A stretch of DNA of 64,000 nt from Alkalispirillum mobile (GCF_003664325.1 NZ_RCDA01000003.1:186001-250000); one strand, 5' to 3'. Numbered from the stretch's first letter, positions 51,538 through 61,231 are shown. Numbers and translations are program-made. Notes: generated by a model not told the origin, from the sequence alone.

Positions 51538-53067
51538 ATGAGCAGCGTCGAAGAGCAGTTGCAGGCCCTGGAGAGCGAGGATGCCCCGGTTGGTAGGGAG
51601 GTCGGTGGTGTCTCCTTCAATTGGGCGCGTCGGCATGGTGCCGTACCACTGGAATGGACGGAGAACGCGGCAGATGTCGCCTGCCGGTCAGATGTAAGCC
51701 CGCAGGCCCTTGCCGAGCTGCGGCGGCAGCTTGGACGTCCGCTGAACGTTGAATCAGTAGACGACGAGACCTTCGACCAGTACCTGCAGGAGACCTACCA
51801 GCACAGCGCCGGTGAGGCCGCCCAGATGATGGCGGGCCTGGGTGACGACCTGGATCTGCACAGTGTCGCCCAGCAGCTGGCCGAGCCGGAAGACCTGATG
51901 GAGAGCGAGGATGACGCCCCCATCATCCGGCTGATCAACGCGCTGCTCACCGAGGCGATCAAGGAAGACGCCTCGGATATCCACATCGAGACCTTCGAGC
52001 ACCGCATGACCGTACGCTTCCGGGTGGACGGTGTGCTGCGCGAGGTGCTGCAACCACCGGTAGGGCTGGCGCCACTGCTGACCTCGCGCATCAAGGTAAT
52101 GGCCGAACTGGATATCGCCGAGAAGCGCCTGCCCCAGGACGGCCGCATCTCCCTGCGCGTGGCGGGCCGCGCCGTGGACGTCCGGGTCTCCACATTGCCT
52201 GCGGGGCAGGGTGAGCGCGTCGTGCTGCGTCTTCTGGACAAACGGGCCGGCCGGCTGGACCTCTCCCACCTGGGTATGGACCCGGACAGCCTGTCCGCCA
52301 TGAATGCGCTGGTGAACAAGCCCCACGGCATCCTGCTGGTCACCGGGCCCACCGGTTCCGGCAAGACCACCACCCTGTATGCTGCGCTGAGCCGCATCAA
52401 TGACCGTCAGCGCAACATCATGACGGTGGAAGACCCGATCGAGTACTACCTGGACGGTGTCAGCCAAACGCAGGTCAACACCAAGGTGGACATGACCTTC
52501 GCGCGTGGCCTGCGGGCGATCCTGCGCCAGGACCCGGACGTGGTCATGATCGGTGAGATCCGCGACCTGGAGACCGCGCAGATCGCCGTCCAGGCCAGTC
52601 TGACCGGGCACCTGGTGCTTTCCACGCTGCATACCAACACCGCCATCGGGGCGGTGACCCGCCTGCGCGATATGGGGGTGGAGCCCTACCTGCTGGCCTC
52701 CAGCCTGCTGGGGATGATGGCACAGCGCTTGGTTCGTCTGCTCTGCCCGGAGTGCCGCAAGGCCTACAGCGCGGACCACAGCGAATGCGAGCTGCTGGGG
52801 CTGGATGCCAATGCACCGCCCACCCTGCATGCGCCCGTCGGCTGCGATGCCTGTCACCATACCGGCTACCAGGGCCGTACCGGCATCTACGAGCTCATTC
52901 CCCTGGACGAGACCCTGCGCAGCATGATCCACGACGGTGCCGGCGAGCAGCAGATGGAGCGGCACGCCCGCACCCGCTCGCCCAGTATCCGCGCCGACGG
53001 CGTGCGCCGTATCCTGGCCGGCGAGACCTCCATCGAAGAAGTGCTCAGGGTCACCCGGGAAGAGTAA
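51538..53067 (+). CDS. gspE: type II secretion ATPase GspE
   Basis: 509-residue cytoplasmic secretion ATPase. The N-terminal domain binds GspL. Walker A is GPTGSGKTTTLYAAL, the Asp box is MTVEDPIEYYL, Walker B is VVMIGEIRDLETAQ and the His box is LSTLHTN. The zinc site has two CxxC pairs, LCPECRKAY and GCDACHHTG. ATG 51538 gives MSSVEEQLQALES; a GTG two codons upstream is possible. Frame upstream overlaps gspD and is discounted. Confidence 0.95.
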   Translation: MSSVEEQLQALESEDAPVGREVGGVSFNWARRHGAVPLEWTENAADVACRSDVSPQALAELRRQLGRPLNVESVDDETFDQYLQETYQHSAGEAAQMMAGLGDDLDLHSVAQQLAEPEDLMESEDDAPIIRLINALLTEAIKEDASDIHIETFEHRMTVRFRVDGVLREVLQPPVGLAPLLTSRIKVMAELDIAEKRLPQDGRISLRVAGRAVDVRVSTLPAGQGERVVLRLLDKRAGRLDLSHLGMDPDSLSAMNALVNKPHGILLVTGPTGSGKTTTLYAALSRINDRQRNIMTVEDPIEYYLDGVSQTQVNTKVDMTFARGLRAILRQDPDVVMIGEIRDLETAQIAVQASLTGHLVLSTLHTNTAIGAVTRLRDMGVEPYLLASSLLGMMAQRLVRLLCPECRKAYSADHSECELLGLDANAPPTLHAPVGCDACHHTGYQGRTGIYELIPLDETLRSMIHDGAGEQQMERHARTRSPSIRADGVRRILAGETSIEEVLRVTREE

Positions 53068-53110
53068 ATGCCTCAGTCGATAGCCTGGAACCAATTGCGA
53101 CGGTCCGCTT

Positions 53111-54325
53111 ATGGGTGCGTTTGAGTACCAGGCCCTGGATGCGGGCGGCCGCCAGCGCAAGGGCGTGCTGGAGGGGGATACGCCAAGGCACGTGCGCACA
53201 CAGCTGCGTGAGCGGGGGCTGGTGCCGTTGCAGATCCAGGCGGTGGAGGAGCGCGAGGCCCGGGCCGGTAGGGGGCCGCTGCTGGCCCGCGGCGTCAGCG
53301 CTACGGATCTCGCCCTGCTGACCCGGCAGATGGCTACCCTGGTGCGCTCCGGACTGCCGCTGGAGGATGTACTGCGAACCGTCTCCCGTCAGACGGAGAA
53401 ACAGCGCCTGAAAAGCCTCATGCTGGCGGTGCGCAACCGTGTGCTGGAGGGTTACAGCCTGGCCCAGGGGCTGGGGGAGTTCCCCCATGTCTTTCCCGAT
53501 ATCTACCGCACCACGGTGGCGGCAGGGGAAAAGTCTGGCCATCTCGACGTGGTGCTGGAGCGCCTGGCCGAGTACACCGAGGGCCGTCAGCGAATGCGCC
53601 AAAAGGTCCAGATGGCGCTGTTCTACCCGGTCATCCTCACCCTGATGGCCATTGGCGTCACGTTGACGCTGCTAACCTACGTGGTGCCCGAGGTGGTGGG
53701 TGTCTTCGATCATATCGGTCAGGACCTGCCCCTGCTGACGCAGGCCCTCATCACCACCAGCGACTTCATGCGGGATTACGTGCTCTACGGCGCTATCGGC
53801 GCTATCGCGCTGTTCTTGGTTCTGGGGCGGCTGTTCCAGCGGCCGCGGGCGCGCTACGCGCTTCACGCCCTGCTGCTGCGGTTGCCCCTGGTGGGCCGGC
53901 TGATTCGCGGCGTCAATGCCGCCCGCTTTGCGCGCACCCTCAGCATACTCACGGCCAGCAGCGTACCGGTGCTGGAGGCGCTGCGGGTTGCTGGTGCGGT
54001 AGTGAGCAACGAGCCCATGCGCCAGGGCGTGGAGGCGGCGGCCCGGCGGGTGCGCGAGGGCAGCGGGCTGGCGAGTGCCCTGGAGCAGACTGGCTACTTC
54101 CCGCCTATCACCGTGCACCTGATTGCCAGCGGTGAGTCGGGCGGCAAGCTGGAGCAAATGCTCGACCGCGCTGCCGAGAACCAGGAGCGAGAGCTGGAGA
54201 GTCTGACCGGCATGTTCCTCGGGCTCTTTGAGCCCCTGTTGATCCTGTTGATGGGCGGCGTGGTCATGGTGATCGTGCTCGCCATTCTGCTGCCGGTCTT
54301 TGAACTGAACCAGCTGGTCCAGTAA
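53111..54325 (+). CDS. gspF: type II secretion inner-membrane protein GspF
   Basis: 404-residue polytopic platform protein with two repeated cytoplasmic domains and three helices. Typical segments are MGAFEYQALDAGGRQRKG at the start, LLTRQMATLVRSGLPLEDVL, YPVILTLMAIGVTLTLLTYVVPEV and, in the repeat, FARTLSILTASSVPVLEAL, with the end helix LLILLMGGVVMVIVLAILLPV. Binds GspE and GspL. gspG follows after 43 nt with its own AAGGAGG. Confidence 0.95.
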   Translation: MGAFEYQALDAGGRQRKGVLEGDTPRHVRTQLRERGLVPLQIQAVEEREARAGRGPLLARGVSATDLALLTRQMATLVRSGLPLEDVLRTVSRQTEKQRLKSLMLAVRNRVLEGYSLAQGLGEFPHVFPDIYRTTVAAGEKSGHLDVVLERLAEYTEGRQRMRQKVQMALFYPVILTLMAIGVTLTLLTYVVPEVVGVFDHIGQDLPLLTQALITTSDFMRDYVLYGAIGAIALFLVLGRLFQRPRARYALHALLLRLPLVGRLIRGVNAARFARTLSILTASSVPVLEALRVAGAVVSNEPMRQGVEAAARRVREGSGLASALEQTGYFPPITVHLIASGESGGKLEQMLDRAAENQERELESLTGMFLGLFEPLLILLMGGVVMVIVLAILLPVFELNQLVQ

Positions 54326-54368
54326 AGGCCCGGTCGGATACCGAAACAAGAAGGAGGATAGTGGTGAC

Positions 54369-54803
54369 ATGATGACAAGAAGGCGGCAGTCCGGTTTTAC
54401 CCTGATTGAGATCATGGTGGTCGTGGTTATCCTCGGTATCCTCGCGGGTATCGTGGTCCCGCGGATCATGGACCGGCCCGATGATGCACGGATCAGCAAG
54501 GCCCGCTCCGATATCCGCGCCATCGAATCGGCACTGAATCTCTACCGGCTGGATAACAACGTCTATCCCAGCACCGACCAGGGGCTGGAAGCGCTGGTGG
54601 AGGAACCCACGGGTGACCCGCAGCCGCGCAACTGGCGCGAGGGCGGCTACCTGGACCGACTGCCCAAGGACCCCTGGGGCAATGACTACCAGTACCTCAA
54701 CCCCGGGGAGCACAGCGATATCGACATCTTCAGTTACGGGGCGGATGGGCAGCCGGGCGGCTCCGGCGCGCAGGCCGAGATCGGTAACTGGGAGCTGGAC
54801 TGA
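54369..54803 (+). CDS. gspG: type II secretion major pseudopilin GspG
   Basis: 144-residue major pseudopilin with prepilin signal QSGFTLIEIMVVVVILGIL, cleaved by the prepilin peptidase between Gly and Phe, the conserved Glu at +5, and the calcium-site region PKDPWGNDYQYLNPG. Its C-terminal segment DIDIFSYGADGQPGG is standard. The prepilin peptidase GspO/PilD is not encoded in the window. ATG 54369 and 54372 are adjacent; the ribosome site AAGGAGG lies upstream. Confidence 0.96.
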   Translation: MMTRRRQSGFTLIEIMVVVVILGILAGIVVPRIMDRPDDARISKARSDIRAIESALNLYRLDNNVYPSTDQGLEALVEEPTGDPQPRNWREGGYLDRLPKDPWGNDYQYLNPGEHSDIDIFSYGADGQPGGSGAQAEIGNWELD

Positions 54804-54808
54804 CCCTT

Positions 54809-55351
54809 ATGCCTTGCCGGCCGGCCAGTGCCTCCGCCGGGTTCACTCTGTTTGAACTGTTGGCTGTCATCATCATTCTCGGCTTGGTGGTGGGGATGGC
54901 CGCGCTCTCCGTGGGTGCCGGTGGCCGAGACCAGCAGATCGAGGAGCAGGGCAACCGTTTCATCGCCCTGGCCGGGCTGGCCCGACAGGAGGTGATGCTC
55001 GGGGGGCCGAGCCTGGCGATAGGGGTGACACAGCACGGGTATCACTTCCTACATGAGGTGGAGGTGGAGGACGGGGTTACCGCGTGGCTCCCCTTGGGCG
55101 AGCACCGTTACCTGCGCAGTCGCGACCTGCTGCCCGACGACCTGGAGCTGGAGCTCACCCTGGAGGGAGTGGATACGCGCCTTGAATTGCAGCCCGAGCA
55201 GCCGGACCCGCACATTTACGTTTACGGCACCGGTGAGGTGACGGAATTCAACCTGGTTATCAGGGATATGCGCGAACCTGATCGCAAGCGGGTGGTCACC
55301 GGCGATCTCGGCGGGCAGCTCGAATTGCGCCAGGAGCTGCCGGATGACTAG
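54809..55351 (+). CDS. gspH: type II secretion minor pseudopilin GspH
   Basis: 180-residue minor pseudopilin with the prepilin motif SAGFTLFELLAVIIILGLVVG and a globular beta domain ending in RKRVVTGDLGGQLELRQEL. In the pilin tip complex GspH joins the major pseudopilin to the GspI-J-K tip. Starts 5 nt after gspG and overlaps gspI by 8 nt. Confidence 0.9.
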   Translation: MPCRPASASAGFTLFELLAVIIILGLVVGMAALSVGAGGRDQQIEEQGNRFIALAGLARQEVMLGGPSLAIGVTQHGYHFLHEVEVEDGVTAWLPLGEHRYLRSRDLLPDDLELELTLEGVDTRLELQPEQPDPHIYVYGTGEVTEFNLVIRDMREPDRKRVVTGDLGGQLELRQELPDD

Positions 55352-55802
55352 GCAGCGCGGTTTCACCTTGCTTGAGGTGCTGGTGGCCCTGGCGATACTG
55401 GCCACCGCCTTGGGGGCTGCCATCAAGGTCGCCAGCGAGAACGCCGCCAACGCCGCCTACCTGCGGGATCGCACCCACGCCCACTGGGTGGCCGCTAACC
55501 AGATCAACCGTTTCCAGGCCGACCTGGAGCCCCTGCCAGAATCCGGTCCGCTGGATGGCGTGGAGCGTCTGGGAGGGCGGGACTGGTTCTGGCAGGCGAC
55601 CCTGGAGCCCTGGTCGCCGGAACTGGCCGGGCTGCCGGCGATCCCGGGGCTGCGCCGCCTGCAAGTGTCCGTGCATGGCGATGAGGGGCGCGAGGGCCAA
55701 CCATTGGCCCAGGCCGAGGTGGTGCTGGGCGACGACAGTCTCCGGGAGTTCGATGCTGAGGACATGGAAGGGGCTGATGAGCACTTGCCCGATGACCTGT
55801 AA
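55344..55802 (+). CDS. gspI: type II secretion minor pseudopilin GspI
   Basis: 152-residue minor pseudopilin with short leader MTRQRG and N-terminal helix FTLLEVLVALAILATALG. The segment WVAANQINRFQADL and GRDWFWQATLEPWSP fit GspI, which nucleates the pseudopilus tip with GspJ and GspK. Longer acidic C-terminus than in enterobacteria. Overlaps both neighbours. Confidence 0.92.
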   Translation: MTRQRGFTLLEVLVALAILATALGAAIKVASENAANAAYLRDRTHAHWVAANQINRFQADLEPLPESGPLDGVERLGGRDWFWQATLEPWSPELAGLPAIPGLRRLQVSVHGDEGREGQPLAQAEVVLGDDSLREFDAEDMEGADEHLPDDL

Positions 55803-56439
55803 TCCGCCCAAGGGGTTCACCCTGCTGGAGCTCCTGGTCGCCATGGCTATCTTCAGCCTGCTCGCGGTCATGGCCTACGGTGGGCTCATGTCCGTGCTGG
55901 ACAGCCGGGCACACACCGACCAGGCCGCTGAGCGGCTGGACGAGAAACAACTGGCCTTCGCCATGCTCGACCGGGACCTGCGCCAACTGGTGGATCGCCC
56001 GCGACGGGATGCCTACGGCGACCGCCGGCCCTCGCTGATGCTCGACGACCTCCGCAGCCCGCCGCGCCTGCAATTGGTGAGCGCGGGGGCGCGTAGCCAC
56101 GGCGCGCGCTCGGAGCTTCGCCGAGTGGGTTACGAGGTAGACGACGGCGTGCTGTACCGCTTGCTCTGGCCTGCCATCGACGGTGGAGAGGAGGAACCCC
56201 AAACTCGTGTGGCTATACTGGGCAACAAGTCGGGTAATGAGATACAGACCTTGGAGTTTTACTTTTACTATCCGGGGGTAGACGGCAGTACAACTCGAAG
56301 CCGCGCCTGGCCTGCACCGGAGCTGGATACTCCGGAAGCAGGGCTGCCGGTAGCCGTCGAAATCCAGCTTGAGACGGCACACGCGGGTGAGATCTCGCGG
56401 GTGTTCGCGGTCTCTGACACGGGGAACCAAGAACGATGA
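55777..56439 (+). CDS. gspJ: type II secretion minor pseudopilin GspJ
   Basis: 220-residue minor pseudopilin with leader ending PPKG and helix FTLLELLVAMAIFSLLAVMAY, then LAFAMLDRDLRQLVDRPRRD typical of GspJ. ATG 55777 (after GGAAGGGG) overlaps gspI by 26 nt; ATG 55792 would give a shorter leader and is also possible. The frame opens further upstream within gspI as a shadow. Instead of gspK, a subtilase gene comes next, overlapping by 4 nt. Confidence 0.9.
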   Translation: MSTCPMTCNPPKGFTLLELLVAMAIFSLLAVMAYGGLMSVLDSRAHTDQAAERLDEKQLAFAMLDRDLRQLVDRPRRDAYGDRRPSLMLDDLRSPPRLQLVSAGARSHGARSELRRVGYEVDDGVLYRLLWPAIDGGEEEPQTRVAILGNKSGNEIQTLEFYFYYPGVDGSTTRSRAWPAPELDTPEAGLPVAVEIQLETAHAGEISRVFAVSDTGNQER

Positions 56440-58634
56440 TGCGTATCCACCGAGGCGTTCTGTTAGGGGGGCTTGGGCTGGCGTTGGCCCTGCCGGTACC
56501 ACTCACTGTAGCCACAGCGGAACCCGGGGCCCAAGCGGGGGATGCCCCCTCGGCTGACTGGGCGGGTCAGTCGGCGGCACCGGGAGAGTTGCTCGTGGTC
56601 CGCCGGGATGAGGCGGTTGCCGCTGGGGAGCACCCCGCCGCGGTGCATTCGGCTGTGGGGGCCAGCATAGCGCGTCGGCTGCTGGGCGGACGTGCCGAAC
56701 ATGTGCGACTGCCACCGTCGGCGGACATGGAGGCAATCATGCGCCTTTATGCCGATGATCCGTCCGTGGAGTGGGTGGAGCCCAACTACCGCGTGTACAG
56801 TGCCTCGATCCCGGATCCCGAGCCCGAGAACTATGGCGAGCAATGGGCATTGCAGGCCATCAACGTGGAGGAGGCCTGGGAGGAAACCACCGGTTCTGAG
56901 GACGTGCTTGTCGGTCTGCTGGATACCAAGGTGGATACCGAGCATCCAGACCTGCAGCAGAATCTTGCCGAACCGATTTATCCGGATTGTGCGAACACGT
57001 CCAACTTCGGGGGGAGGCCAGAGCTCCACGGCACGCATCTGGCCGGGACCATAGGTGCGCAGGGTATCGGTGTAGCGGGGGTAAACCAGGAGGTGTCGCT
57101 ACTAAATTACGTGGTCCTGGAAAGCGAGGGCGATGGGCAAACGGCCAGGGGCACGATCAGCGATATCGTATGCGCGCTGGAACAGGCAGCTGCCGACGGG
57201 GTGCGGGTTATAAATGCCAGCTTTACTACCAGTCGCAGTGAGACCCTCAAAACCGCCATCGCGGACGCTGCAGAAGACGATGTGCTGGTGGTGGCTGCTG
57301 CAGGCAACAGCGGTGAGGAGTTGGATTACGAGGGCGCCGGCACGGGCGTCTGGCCGGCCAGTTACCGGCTGTCGAACGTGATCGCGGTCGCCGCCTCCAC
57401 CGAAGACGATGAGCTTGCGTCATTCTCCAATTTCGGGCGTAACGATATCGAACTTGCTGCACCCGGTAACCTCATTATCGGGACCGTCCCGGAGGATCGT
57501 TACGAGCGCTTGAGCGGCACTTCGATGGCGGTACCCCACGTGGTCGGTGCGGCCGCACTGATCCTGGCGGAGCATGGTGCAGACGAGACCTCATACCGGG
57601 AAGTCCGGGAACGGCTATTGGCGTCTGTCCGGGATGGTGGCAGCTCGACCGATTGGGCCTCGGTGACCAAGGCGGGCGGCATTCTGGATGTCGGCCGCGC
57701 CGTAACCGCGGCGATTGATGACGTCCCCGCACTGGCTCCCAGTGACCTTCGGCTGGAGCGGGAGGATGGCAGCAGCGAAATCGCATTGAGCTGGATCAAC
57801 AACAGCACCCAGGTCGACGACTTGTGGCTGGAACACTGCACCGGGTTTGAGTGCGAGGAGGATGCAAGCGACTTCGAACGGATCGAATCGCTGTCGCTAT
57901 CGTCAGGGGATACCGACGCCCAGCATGAACCCCCAGCCCCCATTAAGCCCAGCTATAACGCCTACCGGGTGTGTGCGGTGAAGGGCTTGAACCCGGAGGT
58001 GGCCTGTTCTGCGCCTAGAGCCCTGGCGGTACCGCCAACGGCCCCCTCAAGCGTCGAGGCCATCGCGATCGGTGGGCAGGTGGCTGTCCGTTGGCAAGAC
58101 AATTCCGCTGTGGAAGAGGCCTTCCGCGTTTACGAGCGGGACCTGTCGGATAACGAAAACGACGCCGAATGGAAGCGGGTAGCGACGACCGATGAGAATG
58201 TTGAACAGGCAACCGTGCCGCTGCCTGACGAGGGTGAGTACCGCTACGCCGTTTGTGCCTTCGCTGAGGTCAGCGGCTGTTCCGAGTTCGCTACCGCCTC
58301 TGACACGGTGGTGGTGTCCGATGATGATTCCGGCAACGGTTCCAGTAGTAGTGGCAGTAGCAGCAGCGGCTGTTTCATCGCCACGGCGGCCTGGGGCAGC
58401 GAGTGGGACGACCCGGTAGCGGCGCTGCGCGAGTTTCGCGACGAGGAGCTGCTCACCACCCAGGCGGGGCAGGAGCTCGTCAGCCTTTACTACCACTTCA
58501 GCCCCGTCATCGCCGACTGGGTGGCCGAGGACGACGAGCGCCGTGCCCGGGTCCGGGAGTGGGTTGCCCCCCTGGCTGCCCTGGCGGAACAAGCCTTGGA
58601 ACAGCGCGGGGAAGAGGCGACGGAGGCTGAGTGA
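56436..58634 (+). CDS. secreted S8 subtilase with FnIII-like domains and CFI-box C-terminus
   Basis: 732-residue preproprotein: signal peptide (1-28, LLGGLGLALALPVPLTVATA), I9-type propeptide (about 49-122), and subtilisin domain (about 135-425) with Asp163 in LLDTKVDTEHPDL, His198 in HGTHLAGTIGA, Asn291 in AAGNSG and Ser363 in GTSMAVPHVVGAA. Two FnIII-like domains (433-533, 537-628) follow, then a serine-rich linker and GCFIATAAWGS (Cys646) with LREFRDEELL and YYHFSPVIADWV, matching the CFI-box C-terminal domain of secreted proteins. It is embedded between gspJ and gspK with 4-nt overlaps, so it is likely a substrate of, or processing enzyme for, the secretion system. DTK replaces the usual DTG. 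Confidence 0.9.
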   Translation: MMRIHRGVLLGGLGLALALPVPLTVATAEPGAQAGDAPSADWAGQSAAPGELLVVRRDEAVAAGEHPAAVHSAVGASIARRLLGGRAEHVRLPPSADMEAIMRLYADDPSVEWVEPNYRVYSASIPDPEPENYGEQWALQAINVEEAWEETTGSEDVLVGLLDTKVDTEHPDLQQNLAEPIYPDCANTSNFGGRPELHGTHLAGTIGAQGIGVAGVNQEVSLLNYVVLESEGDGQTARGTISDIVCALEQAAADGVRVINASFTTSRSETLKTAIADAAEDDVLVVAAAGNSGEELDYEGAGTGVWPASYRLSNVIAVAASTEDDELASFSNFGRNDIELAAPGNLIIGTVPEDRYERLSGTSMAVPHVVGAAALILAEHGADETSYREVRERLLASVRDGGSSTDWASVTKAGGILDVGRAVTAAIDDVPALAPSDLRLEREDGSSEIALSWINNSTQVDDLWLEHCTGFECEEDASDFERIESLSLSSGDTDAQHEPPAPIKPSYNAYRVCAVKGLNPEVACSAPRALAVPPTAPSSVEAIAIGGQVAVRWQDNSAVEEAFRVYERDLSDNENDAEWKRVATTDENVEQATVPLPDEGEYRYAVCAFAEVSGCSEFATASDTVVVSDDDSGNGSSSSGSSSSGCFIATAAWGSEWDDPVAALREFRDEELLTTQAGQELVSLYYHFSPVIADWVAEDDERRARVREWVAPLAALAEQALEQRGEEATEAE

Positions 58635-59452
58635 GCGGCACGCGGCGGCAAGACGGTGTGGCCCTGGTCACGGCACTGCTGGTGGTTGCCCTGGCGACCA
58701 TCGCCACCGTGGCCATGACCACCCGCCAACACCTGGATATCCGCCGCACTGGCAATCTGCTCGAGCATGACCAGGCTTACTGGCATGCCGCCAGCGGTGA
58801 GGCGCTGGCCGCCCAGGCGCTGAGGCTGATCGCGGAGAACCCGGGTGCCATCCCCTGGGATGAGTGCCGCACGCCACCGGTTTCGGTGGAGTTGGACGGC
58901 ATGGCGGTGCAGTTGGTGGCCGAGGATTTGCACTGCCGGCTTAATGTGAACAACCTGGCCGACAGTGACGACGAGGAGAGCCGCGACACCTTCCTGCGCC
59001 TGGTGGAGGACGTGGCTGCCGGGCAGGGCTTGGGCGGGGTCGACCCGGACGGTATCCTGCATGCCGTCCGGGATTGGATGGACCCGGAGGTGGACGACCC
59101 CTGGTATGCCGGTCTGCAGCCGCCTTACCGCAGCCCCGGGACCATGCTCTCCAGTGCAAGCGAGCTGGCCTTGGTGCGTGGCGTCGATCCCGACCTGTTC
59201 CAGGCATTGCGGCCTTACATCACCGCCGTGCCGGCACGCGGGGTGTCAATCAACTATCAACAGGCCCCCGAGCAGTTGCTCGAGGCCGCGGACGAGTCGA
59301 GGGAGCGCGACGCGGAAGAAGAGGCGTTGGAAGCGCCCACCTGGGTCCGCCTGCATATTGCCGTGGACAGCCCCGACCGCCGCTACCGCCAGTGCAGCGT
59401 GGCCAATGCCAACACCGGTGAGATCGTGATTCGGCAGCTGCGCGGTTGCTGA
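58631..59452 (+). CDS. gspK: type II secretion minor pseudopilin GspK
   Basis: 273-residue GspK, the pseudopilus tip protein: prepilin segment QDGVALVTALLVVALATIAT, helix WHAASGEALAAQALRL, and the alpha domain LNVNNLADSDDEESRDTF. GTG 58631 overlaps the subtilase stop (GTGA). It lacks the Glu at +5 of the other pseudopilins, as usual for GspK. 25 nt separate it from gspL. Confidence 0.92.
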   Translation: MSGTRRQDGVALVTALLVVALATIATVAMTTRQHLDIRRTGNLLEHDQAYWHAASGEALAAQALRLIAENPGAIPWDECRTPPVSVELDGMAVQLVAEDLHCRLNVNNLADSDDEESRDTFLRLVEDVAAGQGLGGVDPDGILHAVRDWMDPEVDDPWYAGLQPPYRSPGTMLSSASELALVRGVDPDLFQALRPYITAVPARGVSINYQQAPEQLLEAADESRERDAEEEALEAPTWVRLHIAVDSPDRRYRQCSVANANTGEIVIRQLRGC

Positions 59453-59477
59453 ACGGGACCAGACAGATGATGCACAG

Positions 59478-60740
59478 ATGAGCCTTTATCTCCTTATGAC
59501 CCCCCAGGCGCCGCGAGACGATCTCGCCGTGGCCTGGTGCCTGGCGGACACCGATGGGCATGTCCACGACCAGGACGAAACGCCGCCGGATGAGCTCGCC
59601 CAGCGGCTGCCGTCCGGTGCCCAACCGTGGTTGCTACTGCCTCCCGGAGAGGTGACGGTGCACCGGGCCACATTACCCACCCGCAACCGTCAAAAGGCCC
59701 GCCAGGCGCTGCCCTGGGTATTGGAGGAGCACCTGGCGGCCGACCCGGACGAGCTGCATTTTGCCCTCGGTGGCGTCGATGAGCAGGGCCGGCACGCCGC
59801 GGCCGTGATCGACAGCCAACGCATGGCGGCTTGGGTGGAGTGGGCGCGGCGCCACCAACTGGAGCCGCGGGTGGTGACCCCGCTGGAACTGGTCCTGGCC
59901 TCGGAACCCCAGCACTGGCGTCTGTTGCTCGATGCCGAGAGCGGTTGGCTCAGTATGGGCCCGGGTTGCGCCCTGGCCTTGGATGCCGCCATATGGCCCG
60001 TCGCGCTGCCCCGGCTGGTGGCCGAGGTCGAGGCAGAAAAGGACCTGCCGGAGTGCCTGACCGTCCACCCGGTTGGGGCCTCGGCCGATCAACTCGCCCG
60101 ACTGAAGGCCACGCTGCCCGATAGCGTGCGGTTCTCTCAGGAGGCGGACAAGCCATGTCACCTGCCCGCGCTGGCCTCGGCGTTTGCTCCCGGCCAGGCC
60201 ATCAACCTGCTGCAGGGACCGTTCAGTGGTCGAGAGCAATGGCTTCGCCGGCTGCGCCCATGGCGGGCCGTCGCCGGCCTGGGCCTGGCCTGGGTAGGGC
60301 TGCAGTTTCTGCTGCTGTACGCCGAGGTGCGCGACCTGGAGCAGACTGAGCAGGCGTTGCGGGCAGAGACCGTGGAGTTGTATCGCAGCGCCTTCCCCGA
60401 CAGCCGGGTGGTGAACCCGCGGGTGCAGATGCAGCGGGCGTTGGCGGACCTGGCATCCGACACCGACGACGACGGCCCGCGAGGCACAGACGATACCTTC
60501 ACGGCCCTGCTCAGCGTCGTGGCCCCCACCCTGGTGGGCGATGATGCGCCGCGCCTGCAAAGCCTGGCCTTCCGCCAGCAGCGGCTGGAACTGGAGCTGG
60601 ATGCCGCCGGCGTGCAGGCCCTGGAAGCCCTGCGCGAAGCCATCCAAGAGCAGGGTGATTGGCGCGTGCAGATCCACTCCGCGTCCAGCCGGGGTGATCG
60701 CGTGGCCAGCCGGGTGACGGTGCAGGGAGGCGAGTCATGA
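59478..60740 (+). CDS. gspL: type II secretion protein GspL
   Basis: 420-residue GspL. The N-terminal cytoplasmic actin-like domain includes WLLLPPGEVTVHRATLPTRN and QALPWVLEEHLAADPDELHFALG, which bind GspE. One transmembrane helix (about 265-285, GLGLAWVGLQFLLLYAEV) leads to a periplasmic ferredoxin-like domain (about 345-415) that contacts GspM. Overlaps gspM by 4 nt. Confidence 0.92.
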   Translation: MSLYLLMTPQAPRDDLAVAWCLADTDGHVHDQDETPPDELAQRLPSGAQPWLLLPPGEVTVHRATLPTRNRQKARQALPWVLEEHLAADPDELHFALGGVDEQGRHAAAVIDSQRMAAWVEWARRHQLEPRVVTPLELVLASEPQHWRLLLDAESGWLSMGPGCALALDAAIWPVALPRLVAEVEAEKDLPECLTVHPVGASADQLARLKATLPDSVRFSQEADKPCHLPALASAFAPGQAINLLQGPFSGREQWLRRLRPWRAVAGLGLAWVGLQFLLLYAEVRDLEQTEQALRAETVELYRSAFPDSRVVNPRVQMQRALADLASDTDDDGPRGTDDTFTALLSVVAPTLVGDDAPRLQSLAFRQQRLELELDAAGVQALEALREAIQEQGDWRVQIHSASSRGDRVASRVTVQGGES

Positions 60741-61231
60741 AACAGCGGGTCCGGGCATTCTGGCAAGGGCTGGAGCAGCGGGAGCAGCGAATCCTGTCGG
60801 CGGGCGCTGTTATAACGGCAGCCCTCCTGCTGTGGGGCGGTGTCTGGTTACCGCTCTCCGACCGTGCTGAAAGCCTGCGGACTGACGTGGCCGAAGCGCG
60901 GGCGGAAAAGGTCTGGATGGCGCAATCGGCAGAGCGCATCCGGCAGGCCGGGGGTGGCCCCAGCGAGGCGGCGCCCGCGGATCAGGGCTCGCTGCTCGGG
61001 CGGGTCGACCGCAGCGCGAACAGCTTCAGCCTGGCGGAGCGGGTGGACCGCATCCAGCCGGATGGCGATGCGCGGGTCCGTGTCTGGCTGGAGCGGGCCG
61101 ATTTTGACCAGATGTTGCGCTGGCTGGACAGCCTGTCCGAGAACGGGGTGCAGGTGCATGCGCTCAGCGTTGACCCGCTGGACACTCCGGGGCGCATTAA
61201 CGCCCGACTTACCCTGGAGGCCGGCTCATGA
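60737..61231 (+). CDS. gspM: type II secretion protein GspM
   Basis: 164-residue inner-membrane protein with a short cytoplasmic head, one helix (ILSAGAVITAALLLWGGVWLPL), and a periplasmic ferredoxin-like domain ending DPLDTPGRINARLTLE. It stabilises GspL. Overlaps gspL and gspN by 4 nt each. Confidence 0.9.
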   Translation: MKQRVRAFWQGLEQREQRILSAGAVITAALLLWGGVWLPLSDRAESLRTDVAEARAEKVWMAQSAERIRQAGGGPSEAAPADQGSLLGRVDRSANSFSLAERVDRIQPDGDARVRVWLERADFDQMLRWLDSLSENGVQVHALSVDPLDTPGRINARLTLEAGS

